NCBI GenBank assembly: GCA_964561785.1
Contig: CAZLRF010000021.1
Span: 1-64,000, forward strand
Direction: 5' to 3'
DNA from: DATBSL01 sp964561785
GTDB lineage: Bacteria; Acidobacteriota; Vicinamibacteria; Fen-336
DNA length: 64,000 nucleotides
Numbering within the stretch: the first letter of the stretch is position 1; each line of letters begins with the position of its first letter. A program made the position numbers and the translations under genes. Below the pieces are notes generated by a model. The model was not told where the DNA came from. It was given only the letters and a program-made list of their open reading frames with translations, and ran no database searches. Of the stretch, positions 7,514 to 15,570 are shown piece by piece.

Positions 7514-8662
7514 TCAGCCGACTGGAAGCGACGGGTCGACCTCGCCCGCCCAGGCGAGGATGCCGCCCTGCAGGCTCACCGCCCTCCGGAAGCCCGCTTG
7601 GCGCAGGAGAGACAGGGCGTGGAGCGACCGCACGCCCGAGCGACACTGCAGGACGTAGGCGCGGTCGGGGTCGAGCTCGGAGAGCCGGGCGGCGAGCGTG
7701 CCGAGCGGGACGAGGCGGGCGCCCTCGATGCGGCTCACCGCCCACTCGTGCGGCTCGCGGACGTCGAGGATCTCGAGGTCCTCGCCCGCGTCGAGGCGGC
7801 GCTTGAGCTCGGCGGCGGTGATCTCGTCCGCGGTCGACGCCGGCGCGCCCCCCCGCGCGGTCCCGCAGAAGGCCGGGTAGTCCTGCAGCTCGCGGATGGT
7901 GGCCGAGGGCGAGCAGAGCGGGCACGCGGGGTCCCTCGGGATCGCCACCTCGTCGATTCGCATCGCCAGGGCGTCGTAGAGGAGCAGCCGGCCGACGAGG
8001 GGCTCGCCGACCCCGAGCAGGACCTTGACCGCCTCGGTCGCCTGGATCGCGCCGATCACGCCGGGCAGGATCCCGAGGACGCCGCCCTCCGCGCAGCTCG
8101 GCACGAGGCCCGGGGGCGGGGGCTCGGGGAACAGGCACCGGTAGCAGGGGCCCCGGCCCGGCCAGAAGACGCTCGCCTGCCCCTCGAAACGGAAGATGGA
8201 GCCGTAGACGTTCGGCTTCTTCAGGAGGTAGCAGGCGTCGTTCGTCAGGTAGCGGGTCTCGAAGTTGTCGGTGCCGTCGACGATCACGTCGTAGCCGGCG
8301 AGGACGTCGAGGGCGTTGTCGCGGGTGAGGGCCGCGGCGTGGGCCTCGACCCGGACGTGGGGGTTGAGCCGCGACAGGCGCGCGGCGGCGCTCTCGAGCT
8401 TCGGGCGCCCCACCCAGGCCGTGTCGTGCAGGATCTGGCGCTGGAGGTTCGTCTCGTCCACCACGTCGAACTCCACGATCCCGAGGCGGCCCACCCCGGC
8501 CGCCGCCAGGTAGAGCGCGGCCGGGGAGCCGAGGCCCCCCGCCCCGACGAGGAGGACGCTCGCGCCCTTGAGGCGACGCTGACCCTCGATCCCGACCTCC
8601 GGGAGGACGAGGTGGCGGGCGTAGCGCACGGTCTCCTCGCGCGTGAGGTGGGGGGAGGCCAC
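7514..8662 (-). CDS. moeZ: MoeB/ThiF-type sulfur-carrier adenylyltransferase with C-terminal rhodanese domain (MoeZ/MoeBR)
   Basis: A 382-residue protein. Residues about 5-245 are an E1-like adenylyltransferase: ATP-binding GAGGLGSPAALYLAAAGVG, then DGTDNFETRYLTND, a CYRCLF zinc knuckle and a second CPLC pair. Residues about 280-380 are a rhodanese domain with the active-site cysteine in VLQCRSGVRS. Such fusions adenylate the C-terminal GG of a ThiS/MoaD-like carrier and load it with sulfur from the rhodanese persulfide. A MoaD-like carrier ending in GG is encoded about 1.3 kb away at 9951. The GTG start lacks a clear ribosome site. It is divergent from the BNR gene. Confidence 0.9.
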   Translation of the reverse strand: MASPHLTREETVRYARHLVLPEVGIEGQRRLKGASVLLVGAGGLGSPAALYLAAAGVGRLGIVEFDVVDETNLQRQILHDTAWVGRPKLESAAARLSRLNPHVRVEAHAAALTRDNALDVLAGYDVIVDGTDNFETRYLTNDACYLLKKPNVYGSIFRFEGQASVFWPGRGPCYRCLFPEPPPPGLVPSCAEGGVLGILPGVIGAIQATEAVKVLLGVGEPLVGRLLLYDALAMRIDEVAIPRDPACPLCSPSATIRELQDYPAFCGTARGGAPASTADEITAAELKRRLDAGEDLEILDVREPHEWAVSRIEGARLVPLGTLAARLSELDPDRAYVLQCRSGVRSLHALSLLRQAGFRRAVSLQGGILAWAGEVDPSLPVG

Positions 8663-8819
8663 GGACGAGAGTTAGTCGCAACGAGGTGCGCGCGTCAAGT
8701 CGTCCCCGGAGCGCGGGCGGCCGTCCGGCCTTGCCCCGGCGGGCGAGAGGTGGTTTCATCTCCGCAGCGCTTCCGAGCAGTCTGCCGTGTGAGGCGGTGA
8801 ATCGAGGGGAGGACTCCCT

Positions 8820-9941
8820 ATGGCGCGCGTGCTGCTCCTGGTCGCGACCCGAAAGGGCGCGTGGCTCTTTCACGGCGACCCGGGGAGAAGGGCCTGGCGG
8901 GTCGACGGGCCGCACTTCCTCGGCCACGTCGTCCACCATCTGGTGCTCGACCCGCGCGACGGGCGCACGCTGCTCGCGGCGGCGAAGACCGGTCACCTCG
9001 GGCCGACGGTGTTCCGCTCCACGAACCTGGGGCGGACGTGGACGGAGGCCGTCCGGCCGCCCGCGTTCGCGAAGGGCGGCGAGGGCGCGCGCGCGGTCGA
9101 CCACACGTTCTGGCTGACGCCGGGGCCCGCCTCCGAGCCGGGCTCGTGGTACGCCGGCACCTCGCCCCAGGGCCTCTTCCGTTCCGGGGACGCGGGCGCC
9201 ACCTGGGAGCCGCTGCCCTCGGTGAACGACGACCCCACGCTGCGCCGGTGGATGGGCACCGTGCAGGACGGCACGCCCGACGGGCCGAAGCTGCACTCGA
9301 TCCTCGTCGACCCGCGCGACCCCGCGCACCTCTACTTCGGGATGTCCGGCGGAGGATTCCACGAGACGACCGACGGCGGACGGACCTGGACGCCGCTCCT
9401 CGACGGCATGGAGGTCGTGGAGGGGTTCGACCCGGCCGACCCCACGTTCCACGACCCGCACTGCGTGAGGCTCTGCCCGAGCAACCCGGATCGGCTCTAC
9501 CAGCAGAACCACTGCGGCATCTACCGGCTGGACCGGCCTTCGCGCGAGTGGGTCCGGATCGGGAAGAGCATGCCGAAGAGCGTGGGCGACGTGGGCTTCA
9601 CGATGGTCGTACACCCGCGGGACGCGGACACCGCCTGGGTCCTCCCCATGGACGGCACGAGCGTCTGGCCGCGCACGAGCCCGGGCGGCCGGCCTGCGGT
9701 CTACGTCACGCGCAACGCGGGGAGGTCGTGGCGGCGGCTCGACGCCGGGCTCCCGCGGCGCCAGGCCTGGTGGACGGTCAAGCGGCAGGCGATGTCGTGC
9801 GACGCCCGCGACCCGGTGGGCCTCTACTTCGGGACGACGGGCGGGGAGCTGTGGTCGAGCCGCGACGAGGGCCGGAAGTGGTCGTGCCTCGCGCGCCACC
9901 TCCCCGAGATCTACGCCGTGGAAGCGGCGGAGCGGGCGTAG
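8820..9941 (+). CDS. BNR/sialidase-like beta-propeller protein (WD40/YVTN/BNR-like)
   Basis: A 373-residue protein with a strong ribosome site (GAGGGGAGGA). Repeated BNR boxes of the S/T-x-D-x-G-x-T-W type are plain: STNLGRTWTEA, SGDAGATWEPL, TDGGRTWTPL, TRNAGRSWRRL and SRDEGRKWSCL. They indicate a beta-propeller. There is no signal peptide, so it is probably cytoplasmic, unlike secreted sialidases. The substrate is unknown; the classical sialidase arginine triad cannot be assigned. It lies nine bases upstream of a MoaD-like gene, which suggests a joint role in sulfur-carrier chemistry. This is inference from gene order. Confidence 0.8.
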   Translation: MARVLLLVATRKGAWLFHGDPGRRAWRVDGPHFLGHVVHHLVLDPRDGRTLLAAAKTGHLGPTVFRSTNLGRTWTEAVRPPAFAKGGEGARAVDHTFWLTPGPASEPGSWYAGTSPQGLFRSGDAGATWEPLPSVNDDPTLRRWMGTVQDGTPDGPKLHSILVDPRDPAHLYFGMSGGGFHETTDGGRTWTPLLDGMEVVEGFDPADPTFHDPHCVRLCPSNPDRLYQQNHCGIYRLDRPSREWVRIGKSMPKSVGDVGFTMVVHPRDADTAWVLPMDGTSVWPRTSPGGRPAVYVTRNAGRSWRRLDAGLPRRQAWWTVKRQAMSCDARDPVGLYFGTTGGELWSSRDEGRKWSCLARHLPEIYAVEAAERA

Positions 9942-9950
9942 GGAGCGCCG

Positions 9951-10208
9951 GTGCGGGTCCGAATCCCGACGCCGCTGCGGTCGTACACCGGGCGCGCCGA
10001 GGTCGAGGCGGAGGGCGCGACGCTCGGCGCGCTCCTCTCCGAACTCGACCGGCTCTACCCGGGCTTTCGCTTCCGCGTGGTCGACGAGCAGGAGAGGACG
10101 CGGCCCCACGTCCGCTTCTTCGTCAACGGCGAGGCGGTGCGCGACCTCGCACGGCCGCTCTCCCCGGACGACGTGGTGTTCATCGTGCCCGCCCTCAGCG
10201 GCGGGTGA
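9951..10208 (+). CDS. MoaD/ThiS-family ubiquitin-like sulfur carrier protein
   Basis: An 85-residue protein with GTG start and GGGAG site. It has the beta-grasp pattern of MoaD/ThiS: an N-terminal strand (VRIPTPLRSYT), ATLGALLSELDRLYPGF, FFVNGEAVRDL, the DDVVFIVPALS strand, and the obligatory C-terminal Gly-Gly that is adenylated and thiocarboxylated. The MoeZ-like enzyme encoded divergently at 7514-8662 is the obvious activator. Because no molybdopterin or thiamine genes are nearby, the end use of the sulfur (cofactor, cysteine, tRNA or other) cannot be told. Confidence 0.85.
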   Translation: MRVRIPTPLRSYTGRAEVEAEGATLGALLSELDRLYPGFRFRVVDEQERTRPHVRFFVNGEAVRDLARPLSPDDVVFIVPALSGG

Positions 10209-10223
10209 GCCGGGGCGCGGCGC

Positions 10224-10913
10224 TCAGCGGCCGAACGTCAGCCCGACCGTGACCGTCACGAGGTTCGCCTCGGTGCGGCGAGGCACGATCACGGGCGGGG
10301 AGCCGTCCGGCGAGGGGACGAGGTCCCCCTCGGCGAGGTAGCGGACCTCACCGTTGCCGACGTACTGCACGCCCACGTCGAGCGCGAGGTCCCGGGACAG
10401 GCGGAAGAGGAGCCCCGCCCCCGCCGCCCAGGCGAACGTGGTGTCGTCGAAGTTCGTGGTGCTCGCGGACCAGTAGCCGGAGTCCCCGAACGTGGTCTCG
10501 GTCGCGAAGTAGCCGACCCCGGCGAGGGCGTAGGCGTAGGGCCGGACCGCCCCGGAGCGGGCCATGACCTGGGGCCCGATGCCGGCGTTCATCAGCCAGT
10601 TGTCGGTCGAGAGCTCTTCGACGACGAGCCCGCCGGTGCCCGGAACCGGGACGCCCACCTCGCGGCTGCCGTAGACGAGCCCCCCCACCTGGAGGCGGAT
10701 GCCGAACGGCCCGCCCCCGGGCGTGAAGACCGCGTGGCCGACGACGCCGACGCCCTCGTCGGTCGCGTCGGCGAAATCCCCCACGGGGATGCCGACGAGG
10801 AGGCCCCCGCCGCCGAGCCAGTCGGACGGGCGGTCGGGGGCGGGCTGGGCCGCGCCCGTCGACGCGGCGAGGGCTGCCCCCGCGAGCAGCAGACCGACTC
10901 GCCGGGCGCTCAC
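10224..10913 (-). CDS. outer-membrane beta-barrel protein
   Basis: A 229-residue protein with GTG start at 10913 overlapping the stop of the upstream lactonase-like gene (GTGA). It has a signal peptide (RRVGLLLAGAALAASTGAAQ), then alternating hydrophobic strands and glycine-rich turns typical of OmpA/OmpW-like barrels: GGGLLVGIPVGDF, FGIRLQVGGLVYG, AYALAGVGYFATE, FAWAAGAGLLFRL and a final NLVTVTVGLTFGR ending near an aromatic/basic terminus. Function is unknown. Translational coupling ties it to the SMP-30-like periplasmic enzyme, so they may act on the same compound at the cell surface. Confidence 0.75.
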   Translation of the reverse strand: MSARRVGLLLAGAALAASTGAAQPAPDRPSDWLGGGGLLVGIPVGDFADATDEGVGVVGHAVFTPGGGPFGIRLQVGGLVYGSREVGVPVPGTGGLVVEELSTDNWLMNAGIGPQVMARSGAVRPYAYALAGVGYFATETTFGDSGYWSASTTNFDDTTFAWAAGAGLLFRLSRDLALDVGVQYVGNGEVRYLAEGDLVPSPDGSPPVIVPRRTEANLVTVTVGLTFGR

Positions 10914-11809
10914 TTCGCCGCCCCCGCGCCCCGCGTCCGCGTCCTCACGGAGTACAGTCCCTTGCTCGCGGTGATGAAGAGCGTCCGCCGGTCCCCGCCG
11001 CAGAAGCTCACGTTCGCGGTCCAGGGCTCCGGGACGAGGATGTGCTCCACCTGGCGGCCCTCGCTGTCGAACACCCGCACGCCGTCGCCCGTCAGGTAGA
11101 GGTGGCCCTCCTCGTCGAGCGTCATCCCGTCCGAGCCGTGCTCGCAGACGAGCGCCTTGCCGGAGAGCCGCCCGTCCTTCCCGATCGCGTAGCGCCACGT
11201 CTTCTTCGCCCCGATGTCGGCCACGTAGAGCGTGCGCCCGTCGGGGGTGCCGATGATGCCGTTGGGCTGGACGAGGTCGTCCGTCACGCGCACGAGCGCC
11301 TCTCTCCCCGGGGGCAGGTAGTAGACGTGCTGGCCGTCCTGCGGCATCGCCTCGTGGCTCCACCACGGCCGCTTGTAGAAGGGGTCGGTGAAGTACATCC
11401 CGCCGCCGGGGTGGATCCACACGTCGTTCGGGCCGTTGAGCGCGCGACCCGCGTGGCCCTTCCACAGGACGCTCGCCTTCCCGTCCGGGGCGATCGACCA
11501 CAGCTCGTTCCTCTCGTCCGCGCAGGCGACGAGGTTGCCGGAGGCGTCGAAGTGCATCCCGTTCGATCGCCCGGCCGGCTGCAGGAAAGTCGTGAGCGTC
11601 CCGTCCCTGCTCCACCTCAGGATCCGGTCGTTCGGCTGGTCGGTGAAGTAGAGGTTGCCGCCGGCGTCGCAGGTCGGCCCCTCCGTGAACGCGAAGTCCC
11701 CGGCCAGCTTCTCGACCTTCGCGCCGGGGGCGAGGACGCCCGGCTCGGCCGCCCGGACGAGACCCGGGAGCACCTGCGCCAGCAGAACGACGGCCGTCGT
11801 GCTCTTCAT
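10910..11809 (-). CDS. SMP-30/gluconolactonase-like secreted beta-propeller
   Basis: A 299-residue protein. A signal peptide covers residues 1-20 (TTAVVLLAQVLPGLVRA). The body has the SMP-30/LRE propeller signatures: FAFTEGPTCDAGGNLYFTD with the metal-binding Glu, RSNGMHFDASGNLVAC, LNGPNDVWIHP with the Asn-Asp metal ligands, QPNGIIGTPDGRTLYVAD, and DGMTLDEEGHLYLTG. Members hydrolyse sugar lactones using a divalent cation. Export to the periplasm suggests use of extracellular sugars. The start has a GGGAG site. The stop overlaps the barrel-protein start, so the two form one operon. Confidence 0.85.
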   Translation of the reverse strand: MKSTTAVVLLAQVLPGLVRAAEPGVLAPGAKVEKLAGDFAFTEGPTCDAGGNLYFTDQPNDRILRWSRDGTLTTFLQPAGRSNGMHFDASGNLVACADERNELWSIAPDGKASVLWKGHAGRALNGPNDVWIHPGGGMYFTDPFYKRPWWSHEAMPQDGQHVYYLPPGREALVRVTDDLVQPNGIIGTPDGRTLYVADIGAKKTWRYAIGKDGRLSGKALVCEHGSDGMTLDEEGHLYLTGDGVRVFDSEGRQVEHILVPEPWTANVSFCGGDRRTLFITASKGLYSVRTRTRGAGAAK

Positions 11810-11848
11810 GCCGCTCCTTCCCTGCCTCCGCGCGATCCTACCCCGGGC

Positions 11849-12856
11849 TCAGTCCTCCCCGGAGACCCGCACGACGAGCTTGCCGGTGTTGGTCCCGTCG
11901 AAGAGCCGGTTCACCGCGGCGGGGGCCTTCTCGAGGCCGTGCACCACGTCGAGGCGGTACTTCAGCTTCCCGGCCAGGTGCCAGCGGACGAGGTCGGCCA
12001 TCGCCCTCTCCGCGTCCGCCAGGTGGTCGAGGACGATGAAGCCCTCCATCCGCGCGCGCTTGACGAGGAGGTTCGGGAGGTTCTTCGGCCCCGGGGGCAC
12101 CGCGGTCGCGTTGTACTGCGAGATCAGGCCGCAGACGACGATCCGCGCGCGCAGGTTGATGAGCGACAGCACGGTGTCGAGCGTCTCGCCGCCGACGTTG
12201 TCGAAGTACACGTCGACGCCGTCCGGGCAGGCGCGGCGCAGGGGCGCGAAGAGCGAGGCCTTCTTGTAGTTCACCGCGGCGTCGAAGCCGAGCTCGCCGG
12301 TCAGCCACGCGCACTTCTCGTCGCTGCCGGCGACGCCCACGACCCGCATCCCCTGGATCTTCCCGATCTGCCCGACGAGCGAGCCGACCGCGCCCGCCGC
12401 CGCGGAGACGACGAGCGCCTCGCCGGCCTTCGGCTGGCCGATGCGGAGGAGGCCCACCCAGGCGGTCAGGCCGATGTGGCCGAGGAGGCCGAGGTGGGCG
12501 GAGAGGGGCAGGGGGACGGGCGGGAGCTTCGTGAGCTGCGACGCGGGGAGAACCGCGTAGCGCTGCCAGCCGAGCAGGCCGGAGACGACGTCGCCGGGGG
12601 CGAGCGAGGGGTCGCGCGAGTCCTCGACGCGAGCGACGCCGATCCCCCGCATGACGGAGTCGAGCGGGACCGCCGGGAGGTACGTGTCGCCCGCGGCCCA
12701 GCCCCGGTTCGTCGGGTCGAGCGAGAGGTAGACGGTGCGGACGAGGGCCTGGCCCTCCTCGAGGGGCGGCGTCTCCTCCTCCACCCAGCGGAAGTCCGAC
12801 TCCTTGAAGAGCCCCTCGGGGCGGGCGGCGAGGCGCCACTGCTGGTTCTTCGGCAT
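11849..12856 (-). CDS. zinc-free MDR-family NADP-dependent oxidoreductase (CurA / leukotriene B4 dehydrogenase type)
   Basis: A 335-residue protein. The start MPKNQQWRLAARPEG is the usual N-terminus of the family; longer frames upstream run into the divergent ACT gene. Key pieces are LSLDPTNRGWAA, SVMRGIGVARV, the GLTAWVGLL segment, the nucleotide-binding VSAAAGAVGSLVGQIGK and YFDNVGGETLDTVL. The zinc-binding cysteines of alcohol dehydrogenases are absent. Such enzymes reduce the C=C bond of enones (curcumin, prostaglandins, alkenals) with NADPH. Forty-three bases separate it from a divergent gene, so the two promoters face each other. Confidence 0.88.
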   Translation of the reverse strand: MPKNQQWRLAARPEGLFKESDFRWVEEETPPLEEGQALVRTVYLSLDPTNRGWAAGDTYLPAVPLDSVMRGIGVARVEDSRDPSLAPGDVVSGLLGWQRYAVLPASQLTKLPPVPLPLSAHLGLLGHIGLTAWVGLLRIGQPKAGEALVVSAAAGAVGSLVGQIGKIQGMRVVGVAGSDEKCAWLTGELGFDAAVNYKKASLFAPLRRACPDGVDVYFDNVGGETLDTVLSLINLRARIVVCGLISQYNATAVPPGPKNLPNLLVKRARMEGFIVLDHLADAERAMADLVRWHLAGKLKYRLDVVHGLEKAPAAVNRLFDGTNTGKLVVRVSGED

Positions 12857-12899
12857 GCTCCGGGATCCTCCCCTCGATTCTATGGGAGGATTCGAGGGC

Positions 12900-13559
12900 A
12901 TGAGCGACCGCACCCTCGGCCTCCACGTCCGCGCCCGCAGCGGGCCCGGCGTCCTCGCCCAGCTCTCCGGGGTCATCGCCCGCCACGGCGGGGACATCAC
13001 CTCGGTCGAGATCGTCGAGCGGACGGCGGAGGAGAGCCGGGTCTACTTCGAGGTGGCGCTGGACGCGGCCGAGGCGGCGCTCCTCGCGGACCTGCGCGGG
13101 CTCGCCCCCGTCCTCTCGCTCGAGGTGGTCGAGACCTTCCAGCGAGTCTACGGCAAGCGGATCATCATCATGGGCGGCGGCGCGCAGGTCGGCCAGGTCG
13201 CGATCGGCGCGATCTCCGAGGCCGACCGCCACAACATCCGCGGCGAGCACATCTCGGTCGACACGATCCCGCTCGTCGGCGAGCGGGCCCTCGCGGAGGC
13301 GGTGCGGGCGGTGGTGCGGCTGCCCCGCGCCCGGGCCCTCGTCCTCGCCGGCTCGCTGATGGGCGGGGAGATCGAGGCGGCGGTGCGCGAGGTGCGCGCG
13401 CGGGGGCTCCTCGTGATCAGCCTGAACATGGCGGGCAGCGTGCCCGACGCGGCCGACCTCGTGGTGACGGACCCCGTGCAGGCCGGCGTGATGGCGGTGA
13501 TGGCGGTGGCCGACACCGCGAAGTTCACCGTCGAGCGGCTGAAGCGGCGGGTGTTCTGA
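12900..13559 (+). CDS. ACT-domain protein with a DUF5612-like C-terminal domain
   Basis: A 219-residue protein with a GGGAGGA site before the ATG. Residues 1-80 are an ACT domain (LGLHVRARSGPGVLAQLSGVIARHGGDITSVEIVE), a small regulatory fold that binds amino acids. Residues about 85-219 (KRIIIMGGGAQVGQVAIGAISEADRHNIRGEHISVDTIPLVGE, then VLAGSLMGGEIE and VISLNMAGSVPDAADLVVTDP) resemble a domain I know mainly from archaeal ACT proteins (DUF5612); the assignment is from memory of the family. It may sense an amino acid or cofactor. Its end overlaps the converging regulator gene by 35 bases. Confidence 0.75.
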   Translation: MSDRTLGLHVRARSGPGVLAQLSGVIARHGGDITSVEIVERTAEESRVYFEVALDAAEAALLADLRGLAPVLSLEVVETFQRVYGKRIIIMGGGAQVGQVAIGAISEADRHNIRGEHISVDTIPLVGERALAEAVRAVVRLPRARALVLAGSLMGGEIEAAVREVRARGLLVISLNMAGSVPDAADLVVTDPVQAGVMAVMAVADTAKFTVERLKRRVF

Positions 13560-14460
13560 GGGGGGGGACGGCGAGGGCCGCCCCGCAGATCGCGGCCACC
13601 GCCGGGTTCTTGATCCGCCGCTCCACCGAGACCCCGTAGACGCGCGCGCGGACGGCCTCCGTGCGCCCCACGGTGCGCAGACGGTGCGCCCGGAGGAGCG
13701 GCTTCTCGACCATCGTGGGGGTCGCGAAGACACCGTGGCCGGCGGTGCCGAACTCGCGCAGGAGCGCCACGTCCTCGAACTCGCCCACCACGCGGGGCCG
13801 GATGTTCCGCTCCTCCAGCCACTGGTCGAGGCTGCGGCGGATGGCCATGTTCTCGGTGGGCAGAAGAATCGGCTGGGCGTCGAGCGAGCGGGGGAAGCCG
13901 CGCCGGAGCGCGGCGGCGAGGGCGGGCGCGGCCACGAAGCTGACCCCGCTCTCCCCGAGCAGGTGGTTGTACGCCCGCAGGCGCACCTCGGGGCCGACCG
14001 GGGCGTCGGTGAGCAGCACGTCGAGCTCGTGCCGGGCGAGGGCGTCGATGAGCTGCGCGGGGCTCGCCTCGCGGCAGACGACCCGCACCGGCTCCGGCAG
14101 GCGCAGCGCGGGCTCGACGAGCCGCTCGGCGACGAGCTTCTCGACGACGTCGGCGACGCCCACCACGAGGCGGATCGGGCGCCCGGTGGGCCTCCCCCGG
14201 ACCGCGTCGACCAGCTCCCGCCCGGTCGAGAAGATCTCGTCGGCGTAGTCGTAGACGAGGCGCCCCATCTCGGTGAGCACGAGCCGGCGCCCCGACTTGC
14301 GCAGCAGCTTCTCGGACAGGCTCTCTTCCAGGCGCCTCACCTGCACGCTGAGGGTGGACGGCGCGAGGCGCAGCTCCTCCGCCGCGGGCAGCAGGCCGCC
14401 GGTCCGGACGACCGTCCAGAAGTAGAGCAGGTGGTGGTAGTTGAGCCACTCGGCGGGCAT
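13525..14460 (-). CDS. LysR-family transcriptional regulator, NhaR-like
   Basis: A 311-residue regulator. The N-terminus (WLNYHHLLYFWTVVRTGGLLPAAEELRLAPSTLSVQVRRLEESLSEKLL) is a LysR winged helix of the NhaR subtype, which typically begins LNYxHLyYFW. A substrate-binding domain follows (VEKLVAERLVEPAL, LDVLLTDAPV). NhaR proteins activate sodium/proton antiporter genes, but no antiporter is nearby, so the target here is unknown. The C-terminal 35 bases overlap the converging ACT gene. It is divergent from the HAD operon across an AT-rich gap (14461-14581) that probably holds its operator. Confidence 0.85.
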   Translation of the reverse strand: MPAEWLNYHHLLYFWTVVRTGGLLPAAEELRLAPSTLSVQVRRLEESLSEKLLRKSGRRLVLTEMGRLVYDYADEIFSTGRELVDAVRGRPTGRPIRLVVGVADVVEKLVAERLVEPALRLPEPVRVVCREASPAQLIDALARHELDVLLTDAPVGPEVRLRAYNHLLGESGVSFVAAPALAAALRRGFPRSLDAQPILLPTENMAIRRSLDQWLEERNIRPRVVGEFEDVALLREFGTAGHGVFATPTMVEKPLLRAHRLRTVGRTEAVRARVYGVSVERRIKNPAVAAICGAALAVPPLRTPAASAARR

Positions 14461-14581
14461 CTATATTTCGACTGAATGCAAGTGATACGCGAAAACTTTC
14501 TGCTTGTCTAATCGTGGCTCCGGGGCCTACCTTGCCCCCATAGCGACGCTCGCCGCCGCCCGCGGTGTCGGAGGGAGAGCC
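14461..14581. promoter_or_regulatory. AT-rich divergent intergenic region
   Basis: Between the LysR-type gene and the HAD operon, the first 60 bases are strikingly AT-rich for this genome (TATTTCGACTGAATGC, then CGCGAAAACTTTCTGC). TTTCG and CGAAA form a loose inverted pair, as LysR operators often do. TCTAAT near 14507 could be a -10 box for the rightward operon. No precise operator or start site can be fixed from sequence alone. Confidence 0.4.
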
Positions 14582-14680
14582 ATGGGAGCCAGAGACCAGC
14601 GTCCGATCGTCGTCACCCGCCCGGACCTCGAGAGGCTGCCGGAGGCCTCGGTCCGGTCGAGAAGGGTGACCGAGTCGTGA
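14582..14680 (+). CDS. 32-residue peptide coupled to the HAD gene (Rnk-like N-terminal remnant or leader)
   Basis: ATG 14582 is preceded by a strong GGAGGGAGAG site and opens 32 codons ending at TGA 14678-14680. This stop overlaps the GTG start of the next gene (GTGA). The peptide MGARDQRPIVVTRPDLERL resembles the first residues of Rnk/GreA-like regulators of nucleoside diphosphate kinase (RPIIITxxDLERL), after which the frame stops. It may be the stump of such a gene or a leader that couples translation to the downstream HAD protein. The ribosome site is better than that of the HAD gene itself. Confidence 0.5.
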   Translation: MGARDQRPIVVTRPDLERLPEASVRSRRVTES

Positions 14681-15570
14681 CCGCCCCGCGCCTCGTGGTG
14701 AGCGGCATCGACGGCTGCATCCTCGACCCCCTCACGCGCGACTACGCCCCCGCGCGGCCGGCGATCGCCCAGCTCGCCCGGCTCCACTTGCCCCTCGTGC
14801 TGTGCTCCACGCGGTCGCGGGCGGAGGTCGCCTTCGTGGCCCGGGTCCTGGGCCTCGACGCGCCCCTCGTGGCGGAGAACGGGGCGCTGCTGCTCGTGCC
14901 TCACGCCCACCTGCGCGGCGGGGTGCCGGGCGGCGAGCGAGACGGCGACTGGCACGTCCTGCGCCTGGGCCCGCGCCGCGAGACGCTGCGGCGGACCCTC
15001 GAGGACCTCGCCGCCGAGGCCGGCGTGCGGGTGCGCCTGCTCGCCGACCTCACCGGCGACGAGCGGCGGCAGCGCGGCGGGCTCGCGAGCCTGCTCGGGC
15101 CGGCGGCGGCGGCGTCCCGGGAGCACACCGAGCCCTTCCTGCTCGAGGGCGAGGCGGACGCGGCGGCGCTGGCGCGTGCCGCGGAGGCGCGCGGCCTGCG
15201 CCTCACCCGCGGCCAGAGCTTCTGGCACCTGTGCGGCGGGGCCGACAAGGGGCTCGCGTTGCGGACCCTCTTCGCCCTCTACGAGCGCGAGGGGCGGCGG
15301 CCGGAGGTGATCGGGCTCGGGTCCTGGCCGGTCGATCTCCCGATGCTGCGAGCCGTCGACCGGCCGATCGTCGTCCCCGGCCACGGGGGCCGCGTCGACC
15401 CGGCGCTCGCCGAGGGCCTGCCGGGGGCCGAGCGGGCGTGGCAGGGCGGGCCCCGGGGCTGGGCCGACGCCGTGCTCTCGGCTCTCGCCGAGCGCCGGTT
15501 GCCCCCGCTCGCCCCGCCCGCCTCGCGCCGCGAGCCTCGGCCGCCGGGCCTCAGCCGCGCCGCGTCGTGA
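14677..15570 (+). CDS. HAD-superfamily protein related to mannosyl-3-phosphoglycerate phosphatase, active site degraded
   Basis: A 297-residue protein with the layout of the MPGP/Cof-type HAD phosphatases: motif II LCSTRSRAEV, PLVAENGALL, and motif III lysine in GGADKGLALRTLF. Motif I, normally DxDGT, reads GIDGC (residues 10-14), so the nucleophilic aspartate is replaced by Gly10. Motif IV, normally GDSxND, reads GSWPVD, losing a metal ligand. Known chemistry therefore requires residues that are missing, and I infer a non-catalytic or altered protein. It is translationally coupled to a 32-codon frame. The last 20 bases overlap the converging CBM9 gene. Confidence 0.75.
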   Translation: MTAPRLVVSGIDGCILDPLTRDYAPARPAIAQLARLHLPLVLCSTRSRAEVAFVARVLGLDAPLVAENGALLLVPHAHLRGGVPGGERDGDWHVLRLGPRRETLRRTLEDLAAEAGVRVRLLADLTGDERRQRGGLASLLGPAAAASREHTEPFLLEGEADAAALARAAEARGLRLTRGQSFWHLCGGADKGLALRTLFALYEREGRRPEVIGLGSWPVDLPMLRAVDRPIVVPGHGGRVDPALAEGLPGAERAWQGGPRGWADAVLSALAERRLPPLAPPASRREPRPPGLSRAAS

